NCBI GenBank assembly: GCA_016874295.1
Contig: VGUH01000020.1
Span: 1 to 55,759 of the forward strand
DNA from: Gammaproteobacteria bacterium
GTDB lineage: Bacteria > Pseudomonadota > Gammaproteobacteria > Steroidobacterales > Steroidobacteraceae
DNA: 55,759 nucleotides
Reading direction: 5' to 3'
The translations under genes and the position numbers were made by a program. Positions 41,664 to 49,851 of the stretch are shown here, piece after piece. The first letter of the stretch is position 1. The number at the start of each line of letters is the position of its first letter. Below the pieces are notes generated by a model. It ran no database searches. It worked only from the letters and a program-made list of their open reading frames with translations, and was not told where the DNA came from.

Positions 41664-44080
41664 GCTTCGCTTTCCGGCGTCGCGGCGGCGATCCGCAATG
41701 CGTTCAGTACGACAATGAAGGAGCTTGCCGCCATGCCGACGGCCGCTTCCCAGGGGCCGATCCAGCCGGCGGCCGCGAGCGGCAGCGCAAACGCGTTGTA
41801 GGCGAGCGCCCAGCCGAAGTTCCGCCGCACGATACGCATCGTGCGCCGTGCGGTGCGGAACGCCGCGGCGATTTCCGCGAGAGAATTTCCCATGACGACC
41901 AGATCGGCCTGCCGCTGGGCCGCGTCGGCGCCGGCGCCCATCGCGAACGACACGTCGGCGCGCGCCAGCACCGGAGCGTCATTCAGGCCGTCGCCGATCA
42001 TCGCCACCACGCGCGCCTCGCGTTGCAGCCGCGCGACATGGTCGAACTTGTCCTGCGGCAACGCGCCGCCGATTGCATCGGCAATGCCCAGACGCGCCGC
42101 CATCGAGGCGACCGCCGCCGGATGGTCGCCGCTCACCAGATGCAGCCGCAATCCCGCCGAGCGCAGCGCCGCGAGCAGTTCGGGCACCTCGGGCCGCAAT
42201 GCGTCCTCGAGCAGGAACACGGCGAGCCAGCCTCGTTCATCGGCGAGGAATACGGGCGTGAGCGATGCATCACACGCAAATCCAGATGGCGAACCGGCCA
42301 GCTCGCGGCAGAATTCCTCCGTGCCGATGCGCAGGCACCGGCCATCCAGACGGCCTGCCACGCCCAATCCGGGAAAATTCCTCGTCTCTTTGACGGCACG
42401 GCCATTGCCCTCGAACGCGCGCGCAAGAGGATGCCGGCTCGCGGCCTCCAGCCCCGCGGCAAGCGCCCTGCACTCGGTTTCGTCCGCGCTTCCCAACAGA
42501 TCCAGGCGCACGATTCTGAAGCGTCCCGCGGTCAGCGTGCCGGTCTTGTCGATCACCACGTCGGTCGCCGCGGCCAGCGTTTCGAGCGCACTGGCGCGGG
42601 TAAGGGCCACGCCCCGCGCAAGCAGCGCGCCGCTCGCGCGGGTCAGGGCAACGGGGGCGGCAAGCGCGAGCGCGCAGGGACAAGTCGCGACCAGGACGGC
42701 GATCGCGACCCAGCCGTTGCCCGAATGCAGGCCCGCGAGCACGGCAACCGCGAGTACTACCCAGGTGAGCGCATGCGCGAGACGGTCGGCCGCCGCGACC
42801 AGCCGCGGCCGCGAGGCAGCGGCGCGCTCGACGAGGCGCGCGACCGCCGCGGCGCGCGTTTCGGTGCCGGCGCGCTCGACGCGCATCACGAGCGGCTGCT
42901 CGAGATTGAGCGTGCCCGCAATCAGGCTGCCGCCTGGCGACTTGGCGAGCGGCACCGGCTCCCCGGTGAGCAGCGACTCATCGACGCTGGATCGGCCCTG
43001 CTCCACGACGCCGTCCGCGGGAACCCGATCACCGGCCGGAACCAGGACCTTGTCTCCGCTCGTCAGCTCATGCGCCTGTATTCGCTCCACGGCATCATCT
43101 TTCATGCGCAAGGCGATGGACGGCGACCAGCGCGCCAGCCGGTCGAGCGAGCGCGCCGCGCGCTGGCGTGCCGCCAGTTCCAGGTAGCGCACGCCGAGCA
43201 GGAGAAATACCAGCATCGCGATCGAGTCGAAGTACACGGCGCCCGTGCCGCGCAATGTCGCCCAGGCGCTCGCCGTGAATCCCGCGCCGATGCCAAGCGC
43301 GATCGGCGTATCCATGCCCGGGCGCAGCCGCCGCAGCTCGCGCCAGGCGCCGGAGAAGAAAGGGCCGCAGGAGAACAGGATCACCGGCAGCGTGAGCAGC
43401 AGGCTCGCCCAGCGCATCAGCTGCTCCGCCCCGGGCGACAAGGTGCCGGCGCCATCGTCCACGTAGGCCGGAAACGCGTACATCATCACCTGCATCGCGC
43501 CGAAACCTGCGACAAAGAGGCGCCACAGCGCCTTGCGGCGCGCGCCGTGCTCGAGCACCGACTGGCGCCGCGGATCGTAGGGATAGGCGTCGTAGCCGAC
43601 CGCGCGAACCGCCTCCACGATGTCCGAAAACCTGATGCGCGCGGGGTCCCAGGCGACCTGCGCCCGCTGCGTCGTGTAATTCACATCCGCGCGCAACACG
43701 CCGGGCAGGCGGCGCAGCACCTGCTCATTGAGCCAGAGGCAGGCCGCGCAGCGGATGCGGTCGAGGATCAGGGTGGCGCTGCGCTCGTTCGGTCCGCTCG
43801 CAAAAGCGAACTGCCGCAGTGCCTGCGGGTCGTCGTAGGAAAGCGCCGGCGCGGGCTCAGGCGGCCTCTGGAGCGGCTTGCTCCCGGGCTGCGCGCGGGT
43901 TTCGTAGTAGTGCGCAAAACCGCCCGCCGCGATGGTGCTCGCCACCGCTTCGCAGCCCGCACAGCAGAACTCCCGGAGCGCACCCAGCACCGACGCGCGC
44001 CACCGTCCCGCCTCGAGTACCGGCAGGCCGCAGTGAAAACAGGCCGAGGCCTGTCCTTCGCAGGCTGCGGCCTGCGTCAC
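41612..44080 (-). CDS. ccoI: Copper-exporting P1B-ATPase CcoI (FixI) for cbb3 assembly
   Basis: The 822-residue P-type ATPase has an N-terminal Cys-rich region CFHCGLPV and CCAGCEAV, an HMA-like domain with CAAC (IRCAACLWLNEQ), membrane motif ATCPCALALAAP, phosphorylation site DKTGTLT and GDGLNDAP. The N-terminal zinc-ribbon-like part and the cco context mark CcoI/FixI, which supplies copper for CuB. The very C-terminal Ser/Pro-rich tail overlaps ccoS. Segments near 42385-42415 and 43060-43120 use AT-richer codons. Confidence 0.96.
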   Translation of the reverse strand: MTQAAACEGQASACFHCGLPVLEAGRWRASVLGALREFCCAGCEAVASTIAAGGFAHYYETRAQPGSKPLQRPPEPAPALSYDDPQALRQFAFASGPNERSATLILDRIRCAACLWLNEQVLRRLPGVLRADVNYTTQRAQVAWDPARIRFSDIVEAVRAVGYDAYPYDPRRQSVLEHGARRKALWRLFVAGFGAMQVMMYAFPAYVDDGAGTLSPGAEQLMRWASLLLTLPVILFSCGPFFSGAWRELRRLRPGMDTPIALGIGAGFTASAWATLRGTGAVYFDSIAMLVFLLLGVRYLELAARQRAARSLDRLARWSPSIALRMKDDAVERIQAHELTSGDKVLVPAGDRVPADGVVEQGRSSVDESLLTGEPVPLAKSPGGSLIAGTLNLEQPLVMRVERAGTETRAAAVARLVERAAASRPRLVAAADRLAHALTWVVLAVAVLAGLHSGNGWVAIAVLVATCPCALALAAPVALTRASGALLARGVALTRASALETLAAATDVVIDKTGTLTAGRFRIVRLDLLGSADETECRALAAGLEAASRHPLARAFEGNGRAVKETRNFPGLGVAGRLDGRCLRIGTEEFCRELAGSPSGFACDASLTPVFLADERGWLAVFLLEDALRPEVPELLAALRSAGLRLHLVSGDHPAAVASMAARLGIADAIGGALPQDKFDHVARLQREARVVAMIGDGLNDAPVLARADVSFAMGAGADAAQRQADLVVMGNSLAEIAAAFRTARRTMRIVRRNFGWALAYNAFALPLAAAGWIGPWEAAVGMAASSFIVVLNALRIAAATPESEAWKASSSSSPSPSPSYS

Positions 44081-44084
44081 CGGC

Positions 44085-44507
44085 TCACTGCACCGAGATG
44101 CGGCGCGAACCGTTGCCGGATTTCTTCGGCAACGTCAGGTCGAGCACGCCGTCCTTGTACCTGGCGACCGTACCCTTGTCGTCCACTTCGGTCGGCAGGC
44201 TGAAGCTGCGGCTTACCATGCCGTAGTAGCACTCGCTGTGCAACAGCTTCTCGCCCTGCTTCTCTTCCTTCTCCCGCTTGACCTCGGCGCGGATTGATAC
44301 CTGGTCGCCGTTCACGTCGACCTGGATGTCTTCCTTCTTCACGCCGGGGATCTCGGCATGCACCGTGTAGGACTTGTCGTCTTCCTTCACGTCCACCTTG
44401 AGCTTGAGTTCTTCCGTCGCAGGCATCGCGAGGGGCTTGACCCAGAACCCCTTGGCGAAGTCGTCGAACAGGTTGTCGAAAGAGCCGAAACGCGTGATGT
44501 TTGCCAT
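44085..44507 (-). CDS. Small heat-shock protein (Hsp20 / alpha-crystallin family)
   Basis: The 140-residue protein has an N-terminal MANITRFGSFDNLFDDFAKG and an alpha-crystallin domain: VDVKEDDKSYTVHAEIPGVK, ... ERSF-type strand YGMVSRSFSLPTEVD and the C-terminal YKDGVLDLTLPKK. The second ATG (44507) is chosen because AGGAG lies 6 bases before it but abuts the first ATG. A divergent perfect FNR/DNR site lies 60-73 bp upstream, shared with a uspA stub. Confidence 0.93.
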   Translation of the reverse strand: MANITRFGSFDNLFDDFAKGFWVKPLAMPATEELKLKVDVKEDDKSYTVHAEIPGVKKEDIQVDVNGDQVSIRAEVKREKEEKQGEKLLHSECYYGMVSRSFSLPTEVDDKGTVARYKDGVLDLTLPKKSGNGSRRISVQ

Positions 44508-44566
44508 GGTCATCTCCTGTGCAACAAGGAACCGACAAAATGTTATCTGTCTGCGAAAAACGGGCT

Positions 44567-44580
44567 TTGACCTGCGTCAA
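44567..44580 (+). promoter_or_regulatory. Perfect FNR/DNR-type operator between hsp20 and the uspA stub
   Basis: It reads TTGACCTGCGTCAA, a full match to TTGAY-N4-RTCAA. It is 54 bp before the uspA stub and 59 bp before the hsp20 start, so it may serve both. A TAGACT at 44623-44628 could be the -10 for the rightward gene. Confidence 0.7.
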
Positions 44581-44634
44581 TCGGCCACGCGCCTGCGCAT
44601 GCGGCGCGCTGCGGCGTTCGGCTAGACTGGCCCG

Positions 44635-44659
44635 ATGTTCAAGCATGTGCTCGCCCCGC
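44635..44659 (+). pseudogene. Start of a universal stress protein gene, cut after 8 codons by repeat copy C
   Basis: The ATG at 44635 begins MFKHVLAP, the usual first residues of UspA-family proteins (MFKHVLVPTDGS type), then the sequence changes to repeat copy C. No remaining part of a plus-strand uspA occurs right of the repeat. Placement behind an FNR/DNR operator matches the intact uspA at 49090. The identification rests on eight residues plus context. Confidence 0.55.
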
Positions 44660-44752
44660 CATTGTGCGCCGTCAAACCGGGACCAGGGAGCGCGAGAATG
44701 GCCAAATCGTGCGGTGCAACGCAGCCTGGGGCGGATAGATTTGCCTATCCGT
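44660..44752 (+). repeat. Repeat copy C (93 bp, left 38 bp missing)
   Basis: It matches positions 39-131 of copy B, starting at CATTGTGCGCCGTC and ending with the hairpin and CCGT. It sits between the uspA stub and an RND adaptor gene whose C-terminus it removes. Its shorter left end shows it has lost the TTTACCAATA border. Confidence 0.9.
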
Positions 44753-45688
44753 GACGATCTCGACCTCGCCCACCTTGCGACTGCCGAGTTTCACCTGGAC
44801 CAGCTCGGCCTTGGTGCCGTCGGCGCCGCTGAGGACGCGGAACACGTAGTTGCCCTGGCCGCGCGGCACGATCGCCGCCTCCGGCACCCAGACCGCCTTC
44901 TCGCGCACGCCGAGCTGCACCTGCACGCGCGCGAACATGCCCGGCCGCAGCTTCTGCTCCGCGTTGGCGACGCGCGCGCGCAAGAGCACCGTGCGCGTCT
45001 GCTCGTCCACGCCGGGCTCGATCGCGTAAACGCTGCCGGCGAAGCTCCTGCCGGGATGGGCGTCCACGGCCACCGCCACCTGCTGCCCGGGCTTCAGGCG
45101 GCCGATGAAGGCCTCGGGGACGCGGAAGTCGAGCTTGAGCTGGACGATCTTCTCCAGCCGCGCGATGTCGGTGCCGGCCGCGACGTACTGGCCCTCGCTC
45201 ACCTGGCGCAGGCCCGCCACGCCCGGGAACGCGGCGCGCATCTCGGTCTTCGCGAGGCGCGCCTCGTCCTCGGCGAGCTTCGCCTTCGCGCGCGCGAGCG
45301 CCGTCTTCTGGTCGTCCAGCCTCTGCGCGCTGATGAAGCCCTTCTGGCGCAGGTCCTCGGCGCGCTCGAGCTTCTGCTCTTCCAGCTTCATCTGCGCGCG
45401 GCTCGAGGCCACCACCGCCGCGAGCTCCGACTGGTCGAGCCTGACCAGCAGCGCGCCGCGCGCCACCGACTGGCCCTCGGTGAAGCGGATCTCGGCCACG
45501 CGCCCGGCGATCTCCGGCCGGATCGTGACCGCCTCGTCGGCGCGCAGCGTGCCCACCGCACCCGCCTCGTCCAGCGCCGCGGCGACCTTGGCGGCCGCCG
45601 CCTTCACCGGCATCGCGGGAGGCGGGCCCTTGGGCGCCTGCGCGAGCGCGGCGCCGGCGAAAAACGCCAGAAATAGTGCTATCCGCAT
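44753..45688 (-). pseudogene. RND efflux periplasmic adaptor, C-terminus lost at repeat copy C
   Basis: The 312 visible residues have a signal peptide (MRIALFLAFFAGAALAQ), lipoyl half RVAEIRFTEGQSVARGALLV, a coiled-coil hairpin (about 90-150) and a second half with GLRQVSEGQYVAAG. The barrel and membrane-proximal domain up to KLGSRKVGEVEIV follow. About the last 20-40 residues (usually GLxxGDxVVxxG) are replaced by repeat sequence, and no RND pump gene follows as expected for a mexAB-like operon. Possibly non-functional in the present arrangement. Confidence 0.85.
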
Positions 45689-45737
45689 GATCGAGCGTGA
45701 GATTTTACTTGATCCGGTCGGTCGGAATCGGGCCGTT

Positions 45738-45751
45738 TTGCTTCAGATCAA
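45738..45751 (+). promoter_or_regulatory. Weak FNR-like site upstream of radical SAM gene
   Basis: It reads TTGCTTCAGATCAA: the right half-site is perfect and the left has one mismatch. It lies in the divergent gap, 33 bp before the radical SAM start and 49 bp before the adaptor start. Weaker than the other sites. Confidence 0.35.
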
Positions 45752-45784
45752 GGACGCCCAGCGGGACGCGCCCATGCTCGCCCG

Positions 45785-46738
45785 ATGGCCACGATCACCG
45801 AACGCATCGACAACATCACGCGCATCCCGGCCGAGTACCAGCGCGCCGCGCCGCCCGCGCCGCGCAGCGTCAAGATCGAGATCTCGCCGCGCTGCAACTA
45901 CCGCTGCGGCTTCTGCGCGCTGCGCACGCGCGAGCAGCAGCCCAAGTGGGACATGGACTTCGGATTGTTCAGCCGCATCACGCGCGAGATGCGCGAGGCC
46001 GGCGTCGAGGAGATCGGCGTGTTCTACCTCGGCGAGTCGTTCATGAACCCGCGGCTGCTCGTGGACTGCATCGCGTACCTGAAGCGCGAGCTCGCGATGC
46101 CCTATGTGTTCCTCACTTCGAACGCGTCGATGGCCTTCCCGGAGGCGCTCGAGGAATGCATGAAGGCGGGCCTGGATTCGCTCAAGTGGTCGGTGAACGC
46201 CGCCGACGAGGCGCAGTTCGAGCAGGTGATGGGCGTCTCGGGCAAGCTCTTTCACCGCGCGCTCGAGAACATCGCCGCGGCCTGGGACGCGCGCAAGCGC
46301 GGCGGCTGGAAGACGGGCCTGTACGCCTCCTCGATCCGCTACGACGGCGAGCAGCTCGAGCGCATGCAGGCGCTGCTCAAGGAGCGCGTGCTGCCCTACG
46401 TGGACCAGCATTACTGGCTGCCGCTGTACTCGATGGGCGCCTTCGCCACGCAGCGCGAGGCGGAGCTCGGCTACCGGCCCACCGCCGGCAACCAGGGGCG
46501 CCTGGGCGCGCTGCGCGCGCCGCTGCCCTGCTGGTCGGCCTTCACCGAGGGCCACGTCACCGCCGAGGGCAAGCTCTCGGCCTGCTGCTTCGACGCCACC
46601 GCGCACTGGACGATGGGCGACCTGAACAAGCAGTCGTTCATGGAAGCCTGGAACTCAGCGCCGTTCGTGCAACTGCGCGCGGCGCACCTGAAGAAGGACG
46701 TGCGCGGGACCGTCTGCGAGCAGTGCATCGCTTACTAG
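45785..46738 (+). CDS. Radical SAM / SPASM domain protein, orphan
   Basis: The 317-residue protein has the radical SAM motif CNYRCGFC (C37, C41, C44) and a C-terminal SPASM-like part with PCWSAFTEGHVTAEGKLSACC and VCEQC (C311, C314). That Cys set can bind an auxiliary cluster. Between them is YLGESFMNPRL, a Glu-containing segment typical of radical SAM barrels. SPASM enzymes mature peptides or enzymes or assist cofactor synthesis. No precursor peptide or partner was identified beside it. Confidence 0.88.
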   Translation: MATITERIDNITRIPAEYQRAAPPAPRSVKIEISPRCNYRCGFCALRTREQQPKWDMDFGLFSRITREMREAGVEEIGVFYLGESFMNPRLLVDCIAYLKRELAMPYVFLTSNASMAFPEALEECMKAGLDSLKWSVNAADEAQFEQVMGVSGKLFHRALENIAAAWDARKRGGWKTGLYASSIRYDGEQLERMQALLKERVLPYVDQHYWLPLYSMGAFATQREAELGYRPTAGNQGRLGALRAPLPCWSAFTEGHVTAEGKLSACCFDATAHWTMGDLNKQSFMEAWNSAPFVQLRAAHLKKDVRGTVCEQCIAY

Positions 46739-46825
46739 CCGCCCGGCCGTCCGCCGCTATCGGCCACTAGCGGTCGTCTATGATTCAAGCACCCGACCGG
46801 CGCGGAGATACACTATTCGCTGGCC

Positions 46826-47821
46826 ATGCGTGAGCACCGGACCGTGTCGAAGCGCCGCGAGACGATCCTCGCGCTCCTCGCGCTTGGTGCGGCAGGTCCA
46901 TTGCCGGCATACGCTCAGCCCGCGCGCCGCATCGCCTTTCTCGATGACAGCGACGAAGCGAGCCGCGCACCCCAATGGGCCGTATTTCGCAAGCGCCTGG
47001 AAGAGCTCGGCTATACGGCAAGCCGGGGATACCCGATTGAAGCGCGCTGGGGCAAGGCCGACCTGAAGAGGATCCATGCGCTCGCTGCCGAGCTGGTGGC
47101 GCTCAAGCCCGCGGTAATCGTCGCGCCGAGCACCCTCACTGCACTGGCCGCGAAGCGTGCGACGTCGACCATCCCCATCATTTATGCGGGAGCCAACGAT
47201 CCGATCAGGACCGGCTTGACCACGAACTTCGCGCGTCCGGACGGAAACGTGACCGGGATCACGATCATCCAGCAGGACCTCGTCGGCAAGTGGCTCGAGC
47301 TGCTGCGCGAGGTTGCGCCGCGAGCGAAGTCGCTTGCTTTTCTCTCCTACGTCGAAAATCTGGGCGCGAAACAGATCTTCCAGGACTTGCAGGAGAAGGC
47401 GAAACCGCTCGGCATGTCGGTCATCACGCTCGACGGCACCAGCCCGGCGAACGTCGAGCGCGCCTTTGCCACGATGGGGCGCGAGCGCGTGGATGCGCTC
47501 ATCGTCACTGCCAGCGCGACGCTCCTCAATCAGCGCCTCCAGATCGTCCAGGCCGTCGCCCGCTCGCGCATCCCTGCGCTGTACGCGCGCCGCGAGTACG
47601 TGGATGCGGGCGGACTGATGTCCTACGGGTCCGACTACAACGTGCTCTATGTGCGCGCGGCCGAGTACGTGCACCGGATCCTGCAGGGCTCAAAGCCCGC
47701 GGACCTGCCGTTCGAACGGGCCGCGACGTTCAGGCTAGTGCTCAACTTCAACACGGCGGCAGCCCTCGGTCTGAAGATTCCGGAAACGGTGCGCATGCGC
47801 GTGGATGAAGTCGTCCAATGA
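46826..47821 (+). CDS. ABC transporter substrate-binding protein (PF04392-type), orphan
   Basis: The 331-residue protein has a signal peptide (ETILALLALGAAGPLPAYAQ) and two alpha/beta lobes including ELVALKPAVIVAPSTLTALA, STIPIIYAGANDPI and RIPALYARREYVDAGGLMSYG. These are typical of the PF04392 family of substrate-binding proteins common in betaproteobacteria. No permease or ATPase gene accompanies it, so it may be a two-component or orphan binding protein. Ligand unknown. Confidence 0.85.
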   Translation: MREHRTVSKRRETILALLALGAAGPLPAYAQPARRIAFLDDSDEASRAPQWAVFRKRLEELGYTASRGYPIEARWGKADLKRIHALAAELVALKPAVIVAPSTLTALAAKRATSTIPIIYAGANDPIRTGLTTNFARPDGNVTGITIIQQDLVGKWLELLREVAPRAKSLAFLSYVENLGAKQIFQDLQEKAKPLGMSVITLDGTSPANVERAFATMGRERVDALIVTASATLLNQRLQIVQAVARSRIPALYARREYVDAGGLMSYGSDYNVLYVRAAEYVHRILQGSKPADLPFERAATFRLVLNFNTAAALGLKIPETVRMRVDEVVQ

Positions 47822-47853
47822 CCTCGACCTGATCAGGCAACAGCCATTGCAAG

Positions 47854-48969
47854 TCAGGCGGCGAGCAGGTACTCCGTAAGCTCCTTCACCGGCCGGATCT
47901 CGGTGCCGAAGGGCACGGGCTCGGAGCCGCGGAAAAAGAGGCCGCGGTCGGTGTCGCCGCGCAGAGCGGCGGCGAGGTGGTGGTCGATGCAGAACTGGCC
48001 CATGCCCGGCTTGCCGTCGCGCAGGCCGCACTGCGCAAGGCAGTCCCAGCCGAGGGTGCACGCGCGGCGCGGCTTCGCGCGCCGCTGCAGCGCCGCTTCC
48101 TTCTCGAGGTAGTGCGCCAGCCAGGGCGTGCGCACCGCGCGCGCCGGCAGCCCGGCCACGCTCATGAAGGTGACGATGTCCTCGCGTTTCGCCTCGGCGA
48201 GCACGCGCTTGAAGTTCGGATGCGCGTCGCCCTCGGCAGCGACCGCGAACGGCGTGCCGACCTGCACGCCCGCGGCGCCGAGCGCGAGCACCTCGCGCAC
48301 GCGCTCCGGCGAATTGATGCCGCCGGCCGCGATGAGCGGGATCGGCGCGATGCCCATCTCCTCGTAGAGGCGCTGCGCCGCGGGCAGTACTTGGGAAAAA
48401 TCAAAGCGAGACTCGCCCAGCTCCTCGATCCTGGCCGCGCCGAGGTGCCCGCCCGCGTAGCGCGGGTGCTCGATGACGATCGCGTCGGGCAGCCGGCCCT
48501 TGCGCTGCCATTTCTTCAGCACCAAGCCGATGGCGCGCGCCTCCGACAGGATCGGCACCAGGGCCACGTCGGGATAGTCCGCCGTGAGCTCGGGCAGGTC
48601 GAACGGCAGCCCCGCGCCCACCACGATCGCGTCGGCGCCGCTCTTGCACGCCTGGCGCACGTAGTCCGCGTACTGCGACACCGCGCGCATCACGTTGACC
48701 GCGATCAGCCCGCGGCCGCCGGCGACCTCGCGCGCGGCGCGGATCTCGCGGTCCAGCGCCGCGAGGTTGGCCGCCTCGATCGCCTGCCGGTCGCGCGAGC
48801 GGCCGGTCTCGCGCATGAGGTCCGGGTGCAGCCGGCGCAGGTCCACGCTCGAGATCGTGCCCACGCACTCCTCGCGCGCGACCGCGCCCGCCAGGCCGTG
48901 CGCCGAGACGCCCACGCCCATGCCGCCCTGCACGAGGGGCCGCACCTGCCTGCCGCGGATCCGGAGCAT
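47854..48969 (-). CDS. Nitronate monooxygenase / 2-nitropropane dioxygenase-like flavoprotein
   Basis: The 371-residue TIM-barrel flavoprotein has VRPLVQGGMGVGVSAHGLAG at the N-terminus, ADAIVVGAGLPFDLPE, PIPLIAAGGINSPERVRE (phosphate-binding) and ALGAAGVQVGTPFAV. It is NMO-like; the family also includes FabK enoyl reductases. A C-terminal extension holds a run of cysteines, CTLGWDCLAQCG then FCIDHH, which could bind a metal or cluster. ATG 48969 is preferred; an ATG four codons upstream (48981) is also in frame. Two FNR-like sites lie in the divergent gap with uspA. Confidence 0.82.
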   Translation of the reverse strand: MLRIRGRQVRPLVQGGMGVGVSAHGLAGAVAREECVGTISSVDLRRLHPDLMRETGRSRDRQAIEAANLAALDREIRAAREVAGGRGLIAVNVMRAVSQYADYVRQACKSGADAIVVGAGLPFDLPELTADYPDVALVPILSEARAIGLVLKKWQRKGRLPDAIVIEHPRYAGGHLGAARIEELGESRFDFSQVLPAAQRLYEEMGIAPIPLIAAGGINSPERVREVLALGAAGVQVGTPFAVAAEGDAHPNFKRVLAEAKREDIVTFMSVAGLPARAVRTPWLAHYLEKEAALQRRAKPRRACTLGWDCLAQCGLRDGKPGMGQFCIDHHLAAALRGDTDRGLFFRGSEPVPFGTEIRPVKELTEYLLAA

Positions 48970-49002
48970 GCGCGATGGGAGCAGAGATTCGGCGCCAAAG
49001 GC

Positions 49003-49016
49003 TTGATCTGGCGCAA
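49003..49016 (-). promoter_or_regulatory. FNR-like site, one mismatch, near NMO-like gene
   Basis: It reads TTGATCTGGCGCAA, one base from TTGAY-N4-RTCAA. It is 33 bp before the minus-strand flavoprotein start and next to a perfect site at 49028. Confidence 0.4.
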
Positions 49017-49027
49017 ATTCGCGCAGA

Positions 49028-49041
49028 TTGATACAGATCAA
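49028..49041 (+). promoter_or_regulatory. Perfect FNR/ANR-type operator upstream of uspA
   Basis: It reads TTGATACAGATCAA, the exact TTGAT-N4-ATCAA palindrome. It ends 48 bp before the uspA ATG; a TACCCTAG-like sequence near 49063-49070 could be the -10. Confidence 0.78.
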
Positions 49042-49089
49042 CTTGCCGCCGGGCCGCTGGTCTACCCTAGTCGCATTCAAGGAGGTCCT

Positions 49090-49536
49090 ATGTATTCCCA
49101 CATTCTCGTATGCACCGACGGCTCCAAGCTGTCCCACAAGGCGATCAAGACCGCGGCGCGGCTCGCGCGATCGCTCGGCGCGCGGCTGACCGGCGCCTAC
49201 GTCGGCGCGCCCTACATCGCGCCGATCTACAGCGAGGGCATGATCTACGCGGCCAACGTCACGCGCGCGCAGTACGACAAGGCCGTGCAGCGCGCCGCGC
49301 ACAAGGCGCTCGACGAAGTGAGCGCCATGGCGAAGGCGGCCGGCGTGTCGGCCGGCACCGCGACGATCACCGCGGCGACGCCCTGGCAGGGCATCCTGCG
49401 CGCCGCGCAAGCGAAGAAGTGCGACCTCATCGTCATGGCCTCCCACGGCCGGCGCGGCCTCGCCGGCCTGCTGCTCGGCAGCGAAACGGTGAAAGTGCTC
49501 ACGCACAGCAAGGTGCCGGTGCTGGTGTGCAGATGA
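49090..49536 (+). CDS. Universal stress protein UspA family
   Basis: The 148-residue protein starts MYSHILVCTDGSKLSHKAIK and has the ATP-binding C-terminal motif MASHGRRGLAGLLLGSETVKVL (G-x2-G-x9-G-S/T type). It belongs to the ATP-binding Usp class. AGGAGG lies 5 bases before the ATG. The stop overlaps the DksA-like gene (ATGA), so the two form a small operon behind a perfect FNR/ANR site, indicating induction under oxygen limitation. Confidence 0.95.
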   Translation: MYSHILVCTDGSKLSHKAIKTAARLARSLGARLTGAYVGAPYIAPIYSEGMIYAANVTRAQYDKAVQRAAHKALDEVSAMAKAAGVSAGTATITAATPWQGILRAAQAKKCDLIVMASHGRRGLAGLLLGSETVKVLTHSKVPVLVCR

Positions 49537-49847
49537 GCGTGCAGCACATGCACTACTTCACGATCGAGCAGCGCGAAACGCTCGAGCGCCAGCTCGCCGC
49601 GCGCGCCGCCGAGCTGCGCGCGGGCTTCGCCGCGGACCCCGAGACCGAGGACGAGACCGCCGAGCGCGAGCGCGAGCGGCGCGAGCTCGCCTACGTCGAG
49701 TCGTCGCTGCAGCGCCTGCACGAGCCCGAGTTCGGGCTGTGCGCCGACTGCGGCGAGGAGATCCCCTACTCGCGCCTGCAGGCGAACCCGATCGCCGTGC
49801 GCTGCCTCGCCTGCCAGCGCGTGCACGAGGGCGCGGCCGAGCGCTGA
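49533..49847 (+). CDS. Short DksA/TraR-family zinc-finger protein
   Basis: The 104-residue protein has an Arg/Glu-rich coiled-coil and a C4 zinc finger at C70, C73, C91 and C94 (CADC and CLAC). It is shorter than DksA, and the coiled-coil tip lacks the clear DxxDxA pattern, so it is closer to TraR-like proteins. The ATG overlaps the uspA stop. It should target RNA polymerase under the same low-oxygen signal as UspA. Convergent with the exonuclease gene, 4 bp gap. Confidence 0.88.
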   Translation: MSVQHMHYFTIEQRETLERQLAARAAELRAGFAADPETEDETAERERERRELAYVESSLQRLHEPEFGLCADCGEEIPYSRLQANPIAVRCLACQRVHEGAAER

Positions 49848-49851
49848 GCCC

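Noticed and set aside
44672-44752. Native C-terminus of the RND adaptor ending in IWPFSRSLVPV
   Set aside because: This tail is the reverse translation of the repeat and also appears at the end of an ORF next to copy A, so it is not part of the adaptor.
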